Origin: Candidatus Baltobacteraceae bacterium
Lineage (GTDB): Bacteria > Vulcanimicrobiota > Vulcanimicrobiia > Vulcanimicrobiales > Vulcanimicrobiaceae
Length of the DNA: 64,000 bases
NCBI GenBank assembly: GCA_036489885.1
Contig: DASXEW010000003.1
Coordinates: 2,074,844 to 2,138,843 of the forward strand
Reading direction: 5' to 3'
In this document: positions 33,926 to 41,979 of the stretch, piece by piece
How positions within the stretch are numbered: position 1 is the stretch's first letter
Layout of the letters: each line of letters starts with the position of its first letter
Made by a program: the position numbers and the translations under genes
Notes under the pieces: generated by a model
Told to the model about the DNA's origin: nothing
What the model saw: only the letters and a program-made list of their open reading frames with translations
The model's database searches: none

Positions 33926-34726
33926 ATGCCCACGATCGATTTGATCGCGCTCGACCTCGACGGTACGTTGCTCAACTCGGAGGAGCACGTGTCGCTTCGC
34001 AATCAGCGCGCGATCGCGCGAGCCCTCGAGCAAGGTGTTCGCGTTGTTCTCGTTACCGGCCGAGGGGTTGAAACGCCGGTACGCATCTCACGCGAGCTGG
34101 GACTCAATCTCCCGGTGATTTGCTGTCATGGTGCGTTGACTAAGGATTTCGGAAGCAATAGGACGCTGGTCCACATTCCGGTGCCGCTCGTCTATGCAAA
34201 GCCGATGATCGAGTTCGCGGAAGATGCCAAACTCCAAGTCGCCGTTTATATCGAAGAGTTTTTCTATCGCCTAACGGGAGGCGAGACGTTCATGGCCGAC
34301 ATGCAGGGTCCGGCCTGGCGCGAGGTCGGCTCGCTGCGCGAACTGCTTACGGAGGCGCCGACCTTCATTCGTTTTTTGGGTCCCCAAGCCGTCGCGGCGA
34401 TGGATCGCGAGTTCAGCTCATTCCCGCTCAACTTCCGTTACGAGACATGGGGGAAATTCATCGAGTGTGCCGTTCTCAGCCGCGAGGCCGGAAAGAAACA
34501 AGCGCTGATGCGACTGTGCGCGGATTTCCAGATTTCGCGTGAGCGCGTGCTCGCAGTCGGTGACTCGCGCAACGACGTGCCGATGCTGCAATGGGCCGGA
34601 ACCGGGATCGCAATGGGCAATTCGCTCGACGAGGTGAAAAAGTCCGTTCGGATCACCACGGCGACCAACGACGAAGACGGCGTTGCGCTTGCGATCGAAC
34701 GCTTCGCGCTTGGCCGCGTCGCATGA
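33926..34726 (+). CDS. Cof-type HAD phosphatase
   Basis: The product is 266 aa. HAD motif I is ALDLDGTLLNSEE, motif II VLVTGRG, motif III the Lys in REAGKKQALMRL, and motif IV VGDSRNDVPMLQWAG followed by GIAMGNSLDEVK. The C2B cap (about residues 85-190) is typical of Cof/YidA enzymes that hydrolyse sugar phosphates or flavin-like phosphates. It leads a run that continues with moaD and moaE through an ATGA overlap, so it might act in cofactor metabolism, though that is inference from position. Confidence 0.9.
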   Translation: MPTIDLIALDLDGTLLNSEEHVSLRNQRAIARALEQGVRVVLVTGRGVETPVRISRELGLNLPVICCHGALTKDFGSNRTLVHIPVPLVYAKPMIEFAEDAKLQVAVYIEEFFYRLTGGETFMADMQGPAWREVGSLRELLTEAPTFIRFLGPQAVAAMDREFSSFPLNFRYETWGKFIECAVLSREAGKKQALMRLCADFQISRERVLAVGDSRNDVPMLQWAGTGIAMGNSLDEVKKSVRITTATNDEDGVALAIERFALGRVA

Positions 34727-34965
34727 TACGCGTCATTGCGTTTGCTCGCGTGCGCGAGCTCTTAGGCTTTTCGGAGCGCGAGTTCGGCCTTGCCGAAGTA
34801 CCGACCGTAGGCGCGCTACGCGCGCAGTTAGAACGTGATGTTCCCGCGCTTCTGCCGCTTCGAGAATCGACGCGTATTGCGCGCAATGGACAGATCGTCG
34901 ATGACGGTGTGCCTCTTGCCGAAGGCGATGAAGTCGCCTTACTGCCGCCGGTCGGAGGCGGATAG
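34723..34965 (+). CDS. moaD: Molybdopterin synthase small subunit (sulfur carrier)
   Basis: The product is 80 aa with a beta-grasp fold. It ends in PPVGGG; the C-terminal Gly-Gly is adenylated by a MoeB-type enzyme and converted to a thiocarboxylate that donates sulfur to molybdopterin. The N-terminal IRVIAFARVRELLG fits MoaD. ATG 34723 overlaps the HAD gene (ATGA), and the moaE GTG directly follows its stop. ThiS would be shorter; context supports MoaD. Confidence 0.92.
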   Translation: MIRVIAFARVRELLGFSEREFGLAEVPTVGALRAQLERDVPALLPLRESTRIARNGQIVDDGVPLAEGDEVALLPPVGGG

Positions 34966-35412
34966 GTGCTCGTAACGGGATCGCCGTTCATTGCGCTGAG
35001 CACGGAGCCGATCGAGATCGGAGAGCTCGCATCCGGCGTGCGAACCGATGCCTGCGGCGCGGTCGCCGTGTTTTTGGGCGTGGTTCGCGAGCAGAATGAC
35101 GGTCGTAGCGTCAGCGGCCTTTCGTATGAGGCTTATCCGGCGATGGCGCTCGAGGAGATGCGCGCAATAGCGCGGGAGGCGATTGCACGCTTCGGTCCAT
35201 GCGAGATTGCAATCGTGCATCGGACGGGCGATCTTGCGATCGGGGAGGCGAGTGTCGGTGTCGCGGTCGGAGCTCCTCATCGTGCGGCAGCCTTCGATGC
35301 GTGCGAGTACGCAATCGACGAGCTCAAGCGCCGCGTCGAAGTATGGAAGAAGGAGCACTACGTCGAGGGTGACGCAACCTGGGTCGACAACCGAACGGGT
35401 CCGCATGGCTAG
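34966..35412 (+). CDS. moaE: Molybdopterin synthase catalytic subunit
   Basis: The product is 148 aa. It combines with thiocarboxylated MoaD to convert cyclic pyranopterin monophosphate to molybdopterin. FLGVVREQNDGRSVSGLSYEAYPAMA, HRTGDLAIGEASVGVAV, PHRAAAFDACEYAIDELKRRV and the catalytic KKEH motif are intact. GTG 34966 begins right after the moaD stop. The end overlaps the hydrolase gene by 8 bases. Confidence 0.94.
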   Translation: MLVTGSPFIALSTEPIEIGELASGVRTDACGAVAVFLGVVREQNDGRSVSGLSYEAYPAMALEEMRAIAREAIARFGPCEIAIVHRTGDLAIGEASVGVAVGAPHRAAAFDACEYAIDELKRRVEVWKKEHYVEGDATWVDNRTGPHG

Positions 35413-36151
35413 CCGGATCGATCTCTGTTTCACGCAGACGAGTACACATCGCATCGCATACCTGGCCTACGAACCAAAGCGTGCGCGCGGAGTCGGTCTC
35501 GTCGTTGGTCACGGGTATTCGAGCAGCAAGCAAAATCTCGATTTGCTGTGTAATTTTCTCGCGAGTCACGGCTTTGCCACATTCAGCCTGGACTTCCCCG
35601 GGCACAAGTTGGGTGCGAGCCTGGGCACGTTACGCGGCCTGGACGATCTGATCGACGCCATGCACGCGGTTGTCGAACGCGCACGCGAAGCGCTCGTACC
35701 ACACACTCCGATCTACACGATCGGACACAGCATGGGCGCTACGACGGCGCTCTTGACGGCAGCGAGCGACGAAGATATCGCCGGGGCCGTTTCGATCGCA
35801 ACCGGCGTTGGACGAATCGCCGCGCTTGAGGCTTTGACGACGCGCGGCGCTACCGATTTACGTTCGGCGTACGTCGACGGCTTAGCGTTGCCGGAGCTTG
35901 CCGCACAGGTTGAACCGCGGTTGGTCCCGGCGCTTGCGTTACTTGCAGGCCGCCCGCAGCTCTACTTGGCGGCAGAGCGCGACATGATGGTGGCGCGCTC
36001 GAGCGTCGAGAGCCTATTCGCGCTTGCACCGGAACCAAAGACGATCCAAACGGTATCGAGCGATCATACAAACGCCGGCGAAGCTTCACGCAGCGTGATC
36101 TTGGGCTGGTTGAACGCGCTCCATCCACGTGCAGTCGCTGCGCAGGTATAG
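35405..36151 (+). CDS. Alpha/beta-hydrolase family protein
   Basis: The product is 248 aa. The nucleophile elbow is GHSMG; an oxyanion segment VVGHGYSSSKQN and DFPGHKLGAS lie upstream. A probable acid is AAERDMMV and a catalytic His is in SSDHTNAG. Substrate unknown (esterase, lipase or acyl peptidase are all possible). ATG 35405 overlaps moaE by 8 bases, and its end overlaps the moeB gene by 23 bases, so it is embedded in the molybdopterin run. Confidence 0.83.
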   Translation: MASRIDLCFTQTSTHRIAYLAYEPKRARGVGLVVGHGYSSSKQNLDLLCNFLASHGFATFSLDFPGHKLGASLGTLRGLDDLIDAMHAVVERAREALVPHTPIYTIGHSMGATTALLTAASDEDIAGAVSIATGVGRIAALEALTTRGATDLRSAYVDGLALPELAAQVEPRLVPALALLAGRPQLYLAAERDMMVARSSVESLFALAPEPKTIQTVSSDHTNAGEASRSVILGWLNALHPRAVAAQV

Positions 36152-37238
36152 CCGCCACCTCCTGATCCCCGAGGTCGGCCTCGAGGGACAAGAACGGCTT
36201 TCGCGCGCGCGCGTCTTGGTCGTCGGCGCCGGAGGTCTGGGATCCCCGGTCCTAGCGTATCTCGCTGCAGCCGGCGTCGGCCGGATCGGCATCGTTGACG
36301 ATGACGTCGTCGACGTAACGAACTTACAGCGTCAGATTCTTTATCAAACGGCCGACGTTGGATCGAAGAAAGCCGAGCTTGCCGCCGAGCGACTTGCGGC
36401 GCTCAATCCGCAAATCGCAATCGATCCGATTCCGATTCGCTTCGACGCATCCAATGCGCGCGCGCTCGTGCGTTTGTACGATGTCGTCGTCGACGGTACC
36501 GATAGCTTCGCCACGCGTTACTTGATCAGTGACGCGTGTGTCTTGGAGAAGAGGCCGGACGTCTACGGCTCGATCTTTCGATTCGACGGACAGGTTTCGG
36601 TCTTTGGAGTTTCCGGTGCGCCGTGCTATCGCTGCCTCTATCCCGAGCCGCCGCCGCCGGACACGGTGCCGACCTGCGCCGAAGGCGGAGTTCTCGGCGT
36701 TCTTCCTGGGATCGTCGGCACGTGGCAAGCTAACGAAACGCTCAAACTGCTGCTGAAGATCGGCGCGCCACTCGTGGGAAGGCTTGCTGTGATCGATGCG
36801 CTCTCGGGCAAGATGCGCGAATTTCGTATCGAGCGCGATCCTGCGTGCGCGCTATGCGGTGATGCACCTTCGATAGTCGACGTTCATGACGTCGACGACG
36901 GGATGCGCGTCGTCGCACGGGACGAGCAAGAGATCGAGCCGCCGGATCTCGAGGGGTTTCTGCGGATGCACCCGGCTGCACGTATCCTCGACGTGCGTGA
37001 GCCGCACGAGGCCGTTCTCGGTTCGCCGCCGCGTTCTATCGCGATGCCGGCGAGCGTCCTTGAAGCGCGCATGAACGAACTCGACACTGCTCTCGACTAC
37101 ATCGTCGCGTGTCGCGTCGGGACGCGCTCGCTGTGGGCCGCACAACGCTTGCGCGAAGCCGGCTTCGGCCGCATCTGGCATCTCCACGGCGGGTTGCTCG
37201 CGGTGGCCGCCCGCGACGAATCCTTCGAGTTCTTTTAG
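36129..37238 (+). CDS. moeB: MoeB/ThiF-type adenylyltransferase with C-terminal rhodanese domain
   Basis: The product is 369 aa from GTG 36129. The E1-like domain (about residues 1-245) has RYSRHLLIPEVGLEGQ, the ATP loop GAGGLGSPVLAYLAAAGVG, the Arg finger in NLQRQ, DGTDSFATRYL, and zinc Cys pairs (CYRCLYP, CALC). The C-terminal rhodanese domain (about 275-365) has the active Cys loop CRVGTRS. It would adenylate MoaD and pass sulfur to it. This fused layout resembles MOCS3/Uba4 and many bacterial ThiF/MoeBR proteins. Thiamine (ThiS) work is possible, but moaD is close by. Confidence 0.9.
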   Translation: MQSLRRYSRHLLIPEVGLEGQERLSRARVLVVGAGGLGSPVLAYLAAAGVGRIGIVDDDVVDVTNLQRQILYQTADVGSKKAELAAERLAALNPQIAIDPIPIRFDASNARALVRLYDVVVDGTDSFATRYLISDACVLEKRPDVYGSIFRFDGQVSVFGVSGAPCYRCLYPEPPPPDTVPTCAEGGVLGVLPGIVGTWQANETLKLLLKIGAPLVGRLAVIDALSGKMREFRIERDPACALCGDAPSIVDVHDVDDGMRVVARDEQEIEPPDLEGFLRMHPAARILDVREPHEAVLGSPPRSIAMPASVLEARMNELDTALDYIVACRVGTRSLWAAQRLREAGFGRIWHLHGGLLAVAARDESFEFF

Positions 37239-37738
37239 ATCTCCAGCAACTTGCGATAGATCTCGGCGCCGGCATCGTCGAATGAGACAAGCACGATCCG
37301 CATCGGTTGCGTCCTTTCGGTCAGCCAAAGCTGCGTCTGCGCGATCGCGATGCGCGCCGCACGTTCGCGCGGGAAACCGTAGACGCCCGTACTGATCGCC
37401 GGAAATGCAATCGACGTAGCGCGGAACGTGCGCGCAGCTTCAAGCGCGTTGCGGTATGCAGATGCAAGGAGCGCGTCCTCACCCTGTTCGCCGCCGTTCC
37501 AGATCGGCCCAACCGCGTGGATGACGTGACGAGCCGGAAGCCGGAACGCAGGCGTTACACGCACTTCGCCCGTCGGACAGCTCTCGAAAGCTTTGCAAGC
37601 ATCTAGGAGTTCGGGGCCGGCGGCCACGTGAATCGCGCCGTCGACGCCGCCGCCTCCGCGCAAGCGCTCGTTCGCCGCATTGACGACGGCATCGACCGGG
37701 ATCCGGGTGATGTCGCCGACGATGACCTCGATTGGCAT
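37235..37738 (-). CDS. Macro-domain ADP-ribose-binding hydrolase (YmdB-like)
   Basis: The product is 167 aa from ATG 37738. EVIVGDITRIPVDAVVNAANERLRGGGGVDGAIH is the classic macro-domain adenine/ribose loop, and FPAISTGVYGFPRERAARIA is the second diphosphate loop. Members remove ADP-ribose or hydrolyse O-acetyl-ADP-ribose. Its stop overlaps that of moeB. Longer in-frame starts extend into the divergent epimerase and are not supported. No NAD-dependent deacetylase is nearby. Confidence 0.92.
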   Translation of the reverse strand: MPIEVIVGDITRIPVDAVVNAANERLRGGGGVDGAIHVAAGPELLDACKAFESCPTGEVRVTPAFRLPARHVIHAVGPIWNGGEQGEDALLASAYRNALEAARTFRATSIAFPAISTGVYGFPRERAARIAIAQTQLWLTERTQPMRIVLVSFDDAGAEIYRKLLEI

Positions 37739-37771
37739 GAGGCTCCGGCTTCTAAAGCAAAGCCACCGTTC

Positions 37772-38299
37772 ATGCTGCGCGTGATCGACACTCGTTTCCC
37801 CGAAGCCAAGCTGCTCGAGCCGGACGTGTTCGGCGACGAGCGCGGCTTCTTCAAAGAAACATATTCTCGGAATAAGTATGAGAGCTGCGGTCTGCCCGAC
37901 ACGTTCGTTCAGGACAACGTGTCGCGTTCGACTCGGCACGTGCTGCGGGGCATGCACTATGACATGCGTGTCTCGAAGCTTGTACAGTGTTTGGTTGGCG
38001 CTCTCTTCGACGTGATCGTCGACGCCCGCGAGGATTCGCCGACCTACCTGCAGTGGGAAGGCTTCGAGCTCACCCAAGACAACCATCGCCAGGTTTACGT
38101 GCCGCGCGGATTCGCGCACGGATTTCTCGCGCTCAGCGATCTCGTTATCGCGTCGTACAAGCAAAGCGAACATTTCGATCCGAAACACGAGCGCGGCTTG
38201 GCGTGGGACGATCCGGCTATCGGCATCGCTTGGCCGCTGACCGCGCCGCCGGCCCTATCGGCCAAGGACCAAGCTTGGCCGCGCCTGGCTCGGGCATAA
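37772..38299 (+). CDS. rfbC: dTDP-4-dehydrorhamnose 3,5-epimerase-like protein
   Basis: The product is 175 aa and a cupin of the RmlC family. EPDVFGDERGFFKETYS, QDNVSRSTRHVLRGMHYD (catalytic His), KLVQCLVGALFDVIVDAR and YVPRGFAHGFLALSD are all conserved. It would make dTDP-4-dehydro-L-rhamnose for surface polysaccharide or glycan. rmlA, rmlB and rmlD are absent from the window. ATG 37772 is 33 bases from the divergent macro-domain gene. Confidence 0.9.
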   Translation: MLRVIDTRFPEAKLLEPDVFGDERGFFKETYSRNKYESCGLPDTFVQDNVSRSTRHVLRGMHYDMRVSKLVQCLVGALFDVIVDAREDSPTYLQWEGFELTQDNHRQVYVPRGFAHGFLALSDLVIASYKQSEHFDPKHERGLAWDDPAIGIAWPLTAPPALSAKDQAWPRLARA

Positions 38300-38307
38300 G
38301 AGCGACG

Positions 38308-39165
38308 ATGCAGTACCGGCCGTTCGGGACAACCGGCAAAGACGTGGCGCGTATCGGACAAGGTTCGTGGAACATTCCCGAGCGCGGAGCCGAAGCCGAT
38401 GGTGCAAAGCGCGCATTGCAGCGCGGTGTCGACCTTGGGATGACGCACATCGACACGGCGGAGATGTACGGTGACGGGCGTGCGGAGGAACTGATCGGCG
38501 AGGCGATTCGAGACGGGAAGCTGCGGCGCGAGAATCTCTTTGTCGTCAGCAAGGTCCTACCGTCGAATTCGAGCTATGCGGGGACGCTGCGCGCGTGCGA
38601 CCGTTCGCTGCGACGGCTCGGCGTCGACTACCTCGATTGCTATCTCTTGCATTGGCGGGGATCGCAGCCGCTATCGGAGACGATGCGTGGGCTCGAGAAG
38701 CTCGTCGACGACGGAAAGATCCGGGCCCTGGGTGTCAGCAATTTCGACGTCGATGATCTCGAAGAGGCGAAGGCCGTGCTCGAACGGCACCCGCTAGTCT
38801 GCAATCAAGTGCTCTATCATTTGCAAGAGCGCGGTATCGAGCATCGTGTCCAACCTTGGTGCGCGCGGAACGACGTTGCCATCGTTGCCTATACGCCGTT
38901 CGGCCGCAGTGGAATTCCCGCCGAATCGACGCCGCGCGGCCGCACGCTTGCCGAGATCGCGCAAAAGCATGGCGTCACGCCGCGCGCCGTGATCCTGGCC
39001 TTCTTGACGCGTGAATCCAATGCGTTCACGATTCCGAAAGCTGCATCGATTCCGCACGTTGAAGAAAACGCGCGTGCAGGCGACGTCGATCTCGACGCCG
39101 GTGACATCGCACAAATCGAAGAGGCGTACCCACGCTCGCAATCGACCGAACTCCGGATGCTCTAA
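38308..39165 (+). CDS. Aldo/keto reductase family protein
   Basis: The product is 285 aa. The catalytic Asp, Tyr, Lys and His are found in HIDTAEMYGDG, VVSKVLP and YLLHWRG, and the NADPH-binding end includes TIPKAASIPHVEEN. GVSNFDVDDLEEA is the usual strand after the active site. Substrate unknown. It follows the epimerase by 8 bases and is followed by queG, which is likely transcribed with it. Confidence 0.9.
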   Translation: MQYRPFGTTGKDVARIGQGSWNIPERGAEADGAKRALQRGVDLGMTHIDTAEMYGDGRAEELIGEAIRDGKLRRENLFVVSKVLPSNSSYAGTLRACDRSLRRLGVDYLDCYLLHWRGSQPLSETMRGLEKLVDDGKIRALGVSNFDVDDLEEAKAVLERHPLVCNQVLYHLQERGIEHRVQPWCARNDVAIVAYTPFGRSGIPAESTPRGRTLAEIAQKHGVTPRAVILAFLTRESNAFTIPKAASIPHVEENARAGDVDLDAGDIAQIEEAYPRSQSTELRML

Positions 39166-39182
39166 GGGCGCTGCGCGCCCGT

Positions 39183-40319
39183 TTGGCGGGGCGTGCGCGT
39201 GAGCTTGGAGCCGGCGACCTGCGTATAGCCGCGGCTTCGGCCGATGAAGCCACGCGGGAACGCATGCGCGCTTCGTTCGCACGCGGCGATCTGCAAACAT
39301 GGGGCTACGACGATGCATATGCGGCGGCTGCGAGCGATGCCGGAGCATTGTTCGAAGGGGCGCAACGCATCGTGTGCGTTGCCGTTCCGTACCGTACGCG
39401 CGATGCAGCGGCGCGAGGGCCGTTATATGGACGCGTTTCGAACTACGCCTGGTCGCAGGACTATCACCGCACTCTGCGCGCGATGTTGCAAGAACTCGCC
39501 GCGATGATGGACGAGTTCGCCGGAGAGGCCGTTTCGCGCATCGCGTGCGACACGCTGCCTTTGGGGGAACGTGCGGCCGCGGCGCGCGCAGGCATCGGTT
39601 GGATCGGCAAACACACCGGGTTGATTACGCCGGAAGCGGGATCGTACGTGTTCCTCGGCGAGATCGTGACCTCACTCGCCCTGCCGCTCGACGCGCCGCT
39701 GCGCAAATCGTGTGGAGGCTGCACGCGTTGCGTAACGGGATGCCCAACCGGTGCGCTGCGCGGCGACTACACGATCGACGCGACACGCTGCATCGCGGAT
39801 CTTACGCAGCGCACCGATCCCATTCCACGTGCCATGCGTCCGCTGATCGGCGACTGGGTCTGGGGCTGCGATATCTGCCAGGTCGTTTGCCCGCCGAATT
39901 TCCGGACGTCGTCAAATGGTTCCGAGACGTTTGCGCCCCAAGACGAGACCGTCGGGTCGCCGGATCTGGTCGCGCTTCTACATCTAAAAAGCGCCGAATA
40001 CAAACGGCGGTACCGGACGACGGCGATGGGTTGGCGAGGGGCGGCCGTCTTGCGCCGCAATGCTGCTATCGCTCTTGGAAATCTGACCGACCGCAGCGCC
40101 GTTCCGGCGCTTACGGACTCGCTGCGCCTCGATCCGCATCCAATGGTACGCGGGGCTGCGGCCTGGGCACTTGGACGGATCGGCTCGCCCGCGGCGGTGT
40201 TTAGCCTACAATCGGCTGCAGGCTCGGAGTACGACGAGAGCGTCCGCGAGGAAATTGCTTTCGCGCTGGCCGACGCAAGCGGAACCCCGAGCGCCGCTGC
40301 GCCGTTGGAGCACGTGTGA
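39183..40319 (+). CDS. queG: Epoxyqueuosine reductase
   Basis: The product is 378 aa from TTG 39183. It carries out the last step of queuosine formation in tRNA. Cobalamin-binding-type N-terminal domain, then two 4Fe-4S clusters (CGGCTRCVTGCPTGAL and CDICQVVCP), then a HEAT-repeat tail (LRRNAAIALGNLTDRSAVPALTDSL, VRGAAAWALGRIG). The Asp in RIACDTLPL sits at the expected catalytic place. In-frame residues upstream of the TTG (ALRARLAGRARELG) also look native, so a CTG at 39171 could be the real start. The end overlaps the next gene (GTGA). Confidence 0.92.
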   Translation: MAGRARELGAGDLRIAAASADEATRERMRASFARGDLQTWGYDDAYAAAASDAGALFEGAQRIVCVAVPYRTRDAAARGPLYGRVSNYAWSQDYHRTLRAMLQELAAMMDEFAGEAVSRIACDTLPLGERAAAARAGIGWIGKHTGLITPEAGSYVFLGEIVTSLALPLDAPLRKSCGGCTRCVTGCPTGALRGDYTIDATRCIADLTQRTDPIPRAMRPLIGDWVWGCDICQVVCPPNFRTSSNGSETFAPQDETVGSPDLVALLHLKSAEYKRRYRTTAMGWRGAAVLRRNAAIALGNLTDRSAVPALTDSLRLDPHPMVRGAAAWALGRIGSPAAVFSLQSAAGSEYDESVREEIAFALADASGTPSAAAPLEHV

Positions 40320-40948
40320 ACCTCGCCAGTCTACGACTCCTCGGTGCCCTCGCCTGCGCGTTCGCGTTTGTTTTTGCGCCGGTCGGCGCTGCGAACGGTC
40401 CGAGCGCCCTCGTGCAACGGATGGCCGCAGTCAATCCGAGCCTGCAGAGCTACACCGCGAGCTTGCACGTTGTGATCGCGTTTCACACGCTGCCGCTGAG
40501 TCCGACGCTAAACGGAAGCTATTATTTCAGACGTCCCGATAAACAGGCCGTCGTGTTCGATAGCGTTCCGATACTCGCACAGCAATTTCAGAAAATCTAT
40601 CCGAAGATCGACCCGCCGGCGACGTGGCAAGACCTCTACGATGTTTCGATGCTCAACTCTAACGGCGGCGCGACCACCCTGCGTTTGACGCCCAAACGTA
40701 GCGGCCGCGTCGCGCACCTGGATGTCACGGTCGATGACGCAAGCGCAATGCCTTCGTCATTCACCTGGACCTACGTCGACGGCGGGACGGTCTCGTTCGA
40801 TCAGGCTTACGAACGTGTCGGCGGCAATTATCTGGTTCGTTCGCAGAACGGCAAGGTGAATCTGCCGAGCTATAACGCCGACGTTACGACGACGTTCTCG
40901 AATTTCCAAATAAACGTCCCCGTGCCGGATACGGTCTTCGGGACGTAG
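40316..40948 (+). CDS. Exported LolA-like lipoprotein-carrier-fold protein
   Basis: The product is 210 aa. A signal peptide (LRLLGALACAFAFVFAPVGAANG) is followed by a domain whose pattern (ALVQRMAAVNPSLQSYTASLHVVIAF, GSYYFRRPDKQAVVFDSVP, LRLTPKRSGRVAHLDVTVDDASAMPSSFTWTYVDG) resembles LolA/LolB-like half-barrels that carry lipids or lipoproteins in the periplasm. The similarity is by eye and the role is unproven. GTG 40316 overlaps the queG stop. moaA starts 8 bases downstream. Confidence 0.6.
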   Translation: MNLASLRLLGALACAFAFVFAPVGAANGPSALVQRMAAVNPSLQSYTASLHVVIAFHTLPLSPTLNGSYYFRRPDKQAVVFDSVPILAQQFQKIYPKIDPPATWQDLYDVSMLNSNGGATTLRLTPKRSGRVAHLDVTVDDASAMPSSFTWTYVDGGTVSFDQAYERVGGNYLVRSQNGKVNLPSYNADVTTTFSNFQINVPVPDTVFGT

Positions 40949-40956
40949 AAGCCAGG

Positions 40957-41979
40957 GTGGTGGCTGCCAGCATCGACCTGATCGGAACGGCCGTGCCGCT
41001 CGTCGACACGTTCAATCGCCCGATTACGTATCTCCGCATCTCGGTCACTGATCGTTGCAACCTGCGATGCGTGTACTGCATGCCCGAGTCGGGGCTGCCA
41101 TGGATTCCGAAGCCTGATATCCTCACCTACGAAGAGATCGCCCGCATCGTCGAAGCCGGTGCCTGGGTTGGATTGCGTTCGGTTCGGCTGACCGGCGGGG
41201 AGCCGCTGTTGCGCCGCGATCTGGTCCGTCTGGTCGACATGCTGGCGCGCATTCCGGGAATCGACGACATCTCGCTTTCAACGAACGGATTGCTTCTGGC
41301 GGAGCGTGCGACAGAGCTGCGCGATGCCGGCCTGCGCCGCGTCAACATCTCGCTCGACACGCTTCGCGAAGACCGGTTCTTCACGCTCGCGCGTCGCAAC
41401 GGACTCGATCGCGTAATTGCCGGAATCGATGCGGCGATCGACGCCGGCCTCAAACCGATCAAACTCAATTGCGTGGTGATGCGCGGTCAGAACGACGATG
41501 AGCTGGTCGAGTTCGCCGAGCTGACGCGCAAGCGCGAAATCTATGTTCGCTTCATCGAGCTAATGCCGGTTGCGGAGAATCTCGAGATGCAGCCCAACGC
41601 GTACATCTCAGCCGCCGACATTTTGAAAGGTCTGGGAGAAGTCGAGGCGCTCATGCCGGTTGCGGGGCCTGGTGGAAACGGACCGGCTCGTTATTTCGCG
41701 TTTGCGAAGGCGCTAGGTGCAGTCGGCGTGATCTCGCCGTTATCGCATGACTATTGCGAGCGCTGTAACCGCGTGAGGCTCTCGGCCGACGGACGCTTGC
41801 GCTTGTGTCTCTTCGGCGATCATCACATCGACTTGCGTACTCCGGTCCGCTCGGACGCCTCGCGAGAAGAGATTGCCGCGATATTCTCGGGTGCGATGTT
41901 GATCAAGCCGGAGCGGCATCACCTCGACATCGGCACGACAGCCTCGGCGATGCGGGCCTTTTCCGAAATCGGGGGTTGA
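40957..41979 (+). CDS. moaA: GTP 3',8-cyclase (molybdenum cofactor biosynthesis protein A)
   Basis: The product is 340 aa. A radical-SAM enzyme that starts molybdopterin synthesis from GTP. The SAM cluster motif is CNLRCVYC, the SAM-binding segments are LTGGEPLLRRDL and STNGLLL, and the C-terminal second cluster is supplied by CERCNRVRLSADGRLRLCLF. The GTP-binding end finishes in Gly-Gly as in other MoaA. moaC, its partner, is not in the window. GTG 40957 or the next codon, also GTG, is the start. Its stop overlaps the TTG of the glycosyltransferase. Confidence 0.95.
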   Translation: MVAASIDLIGTAVPLVDTFNRPITYLRISVTDRCNLRCVYCMPESGLPWIPKPDILTYEEIARIVEAGAWVGLRSVRLTGGEPLLRRDLVRLVDMLARIPGIDDISLSTNGLLLAERATELRDAGLRRVNISLDTLREDRFFTLARRNGLDRVIAGIDAAIDAGLKPIKLNCVVMRGQNDDELVEFAELTRKREIYVRFIELMPVAENLEMQPNAYISAADILKGLGEVEALMPVAGPGGNGPARYFAFAKALGAVGVISPLSHDYCERCNRVRLSADGRLRLCLFGDHHIDLRTPVRSDASREEIAAIFSGAMLIKPERHHLDIGTTASAMRAFSEIGG

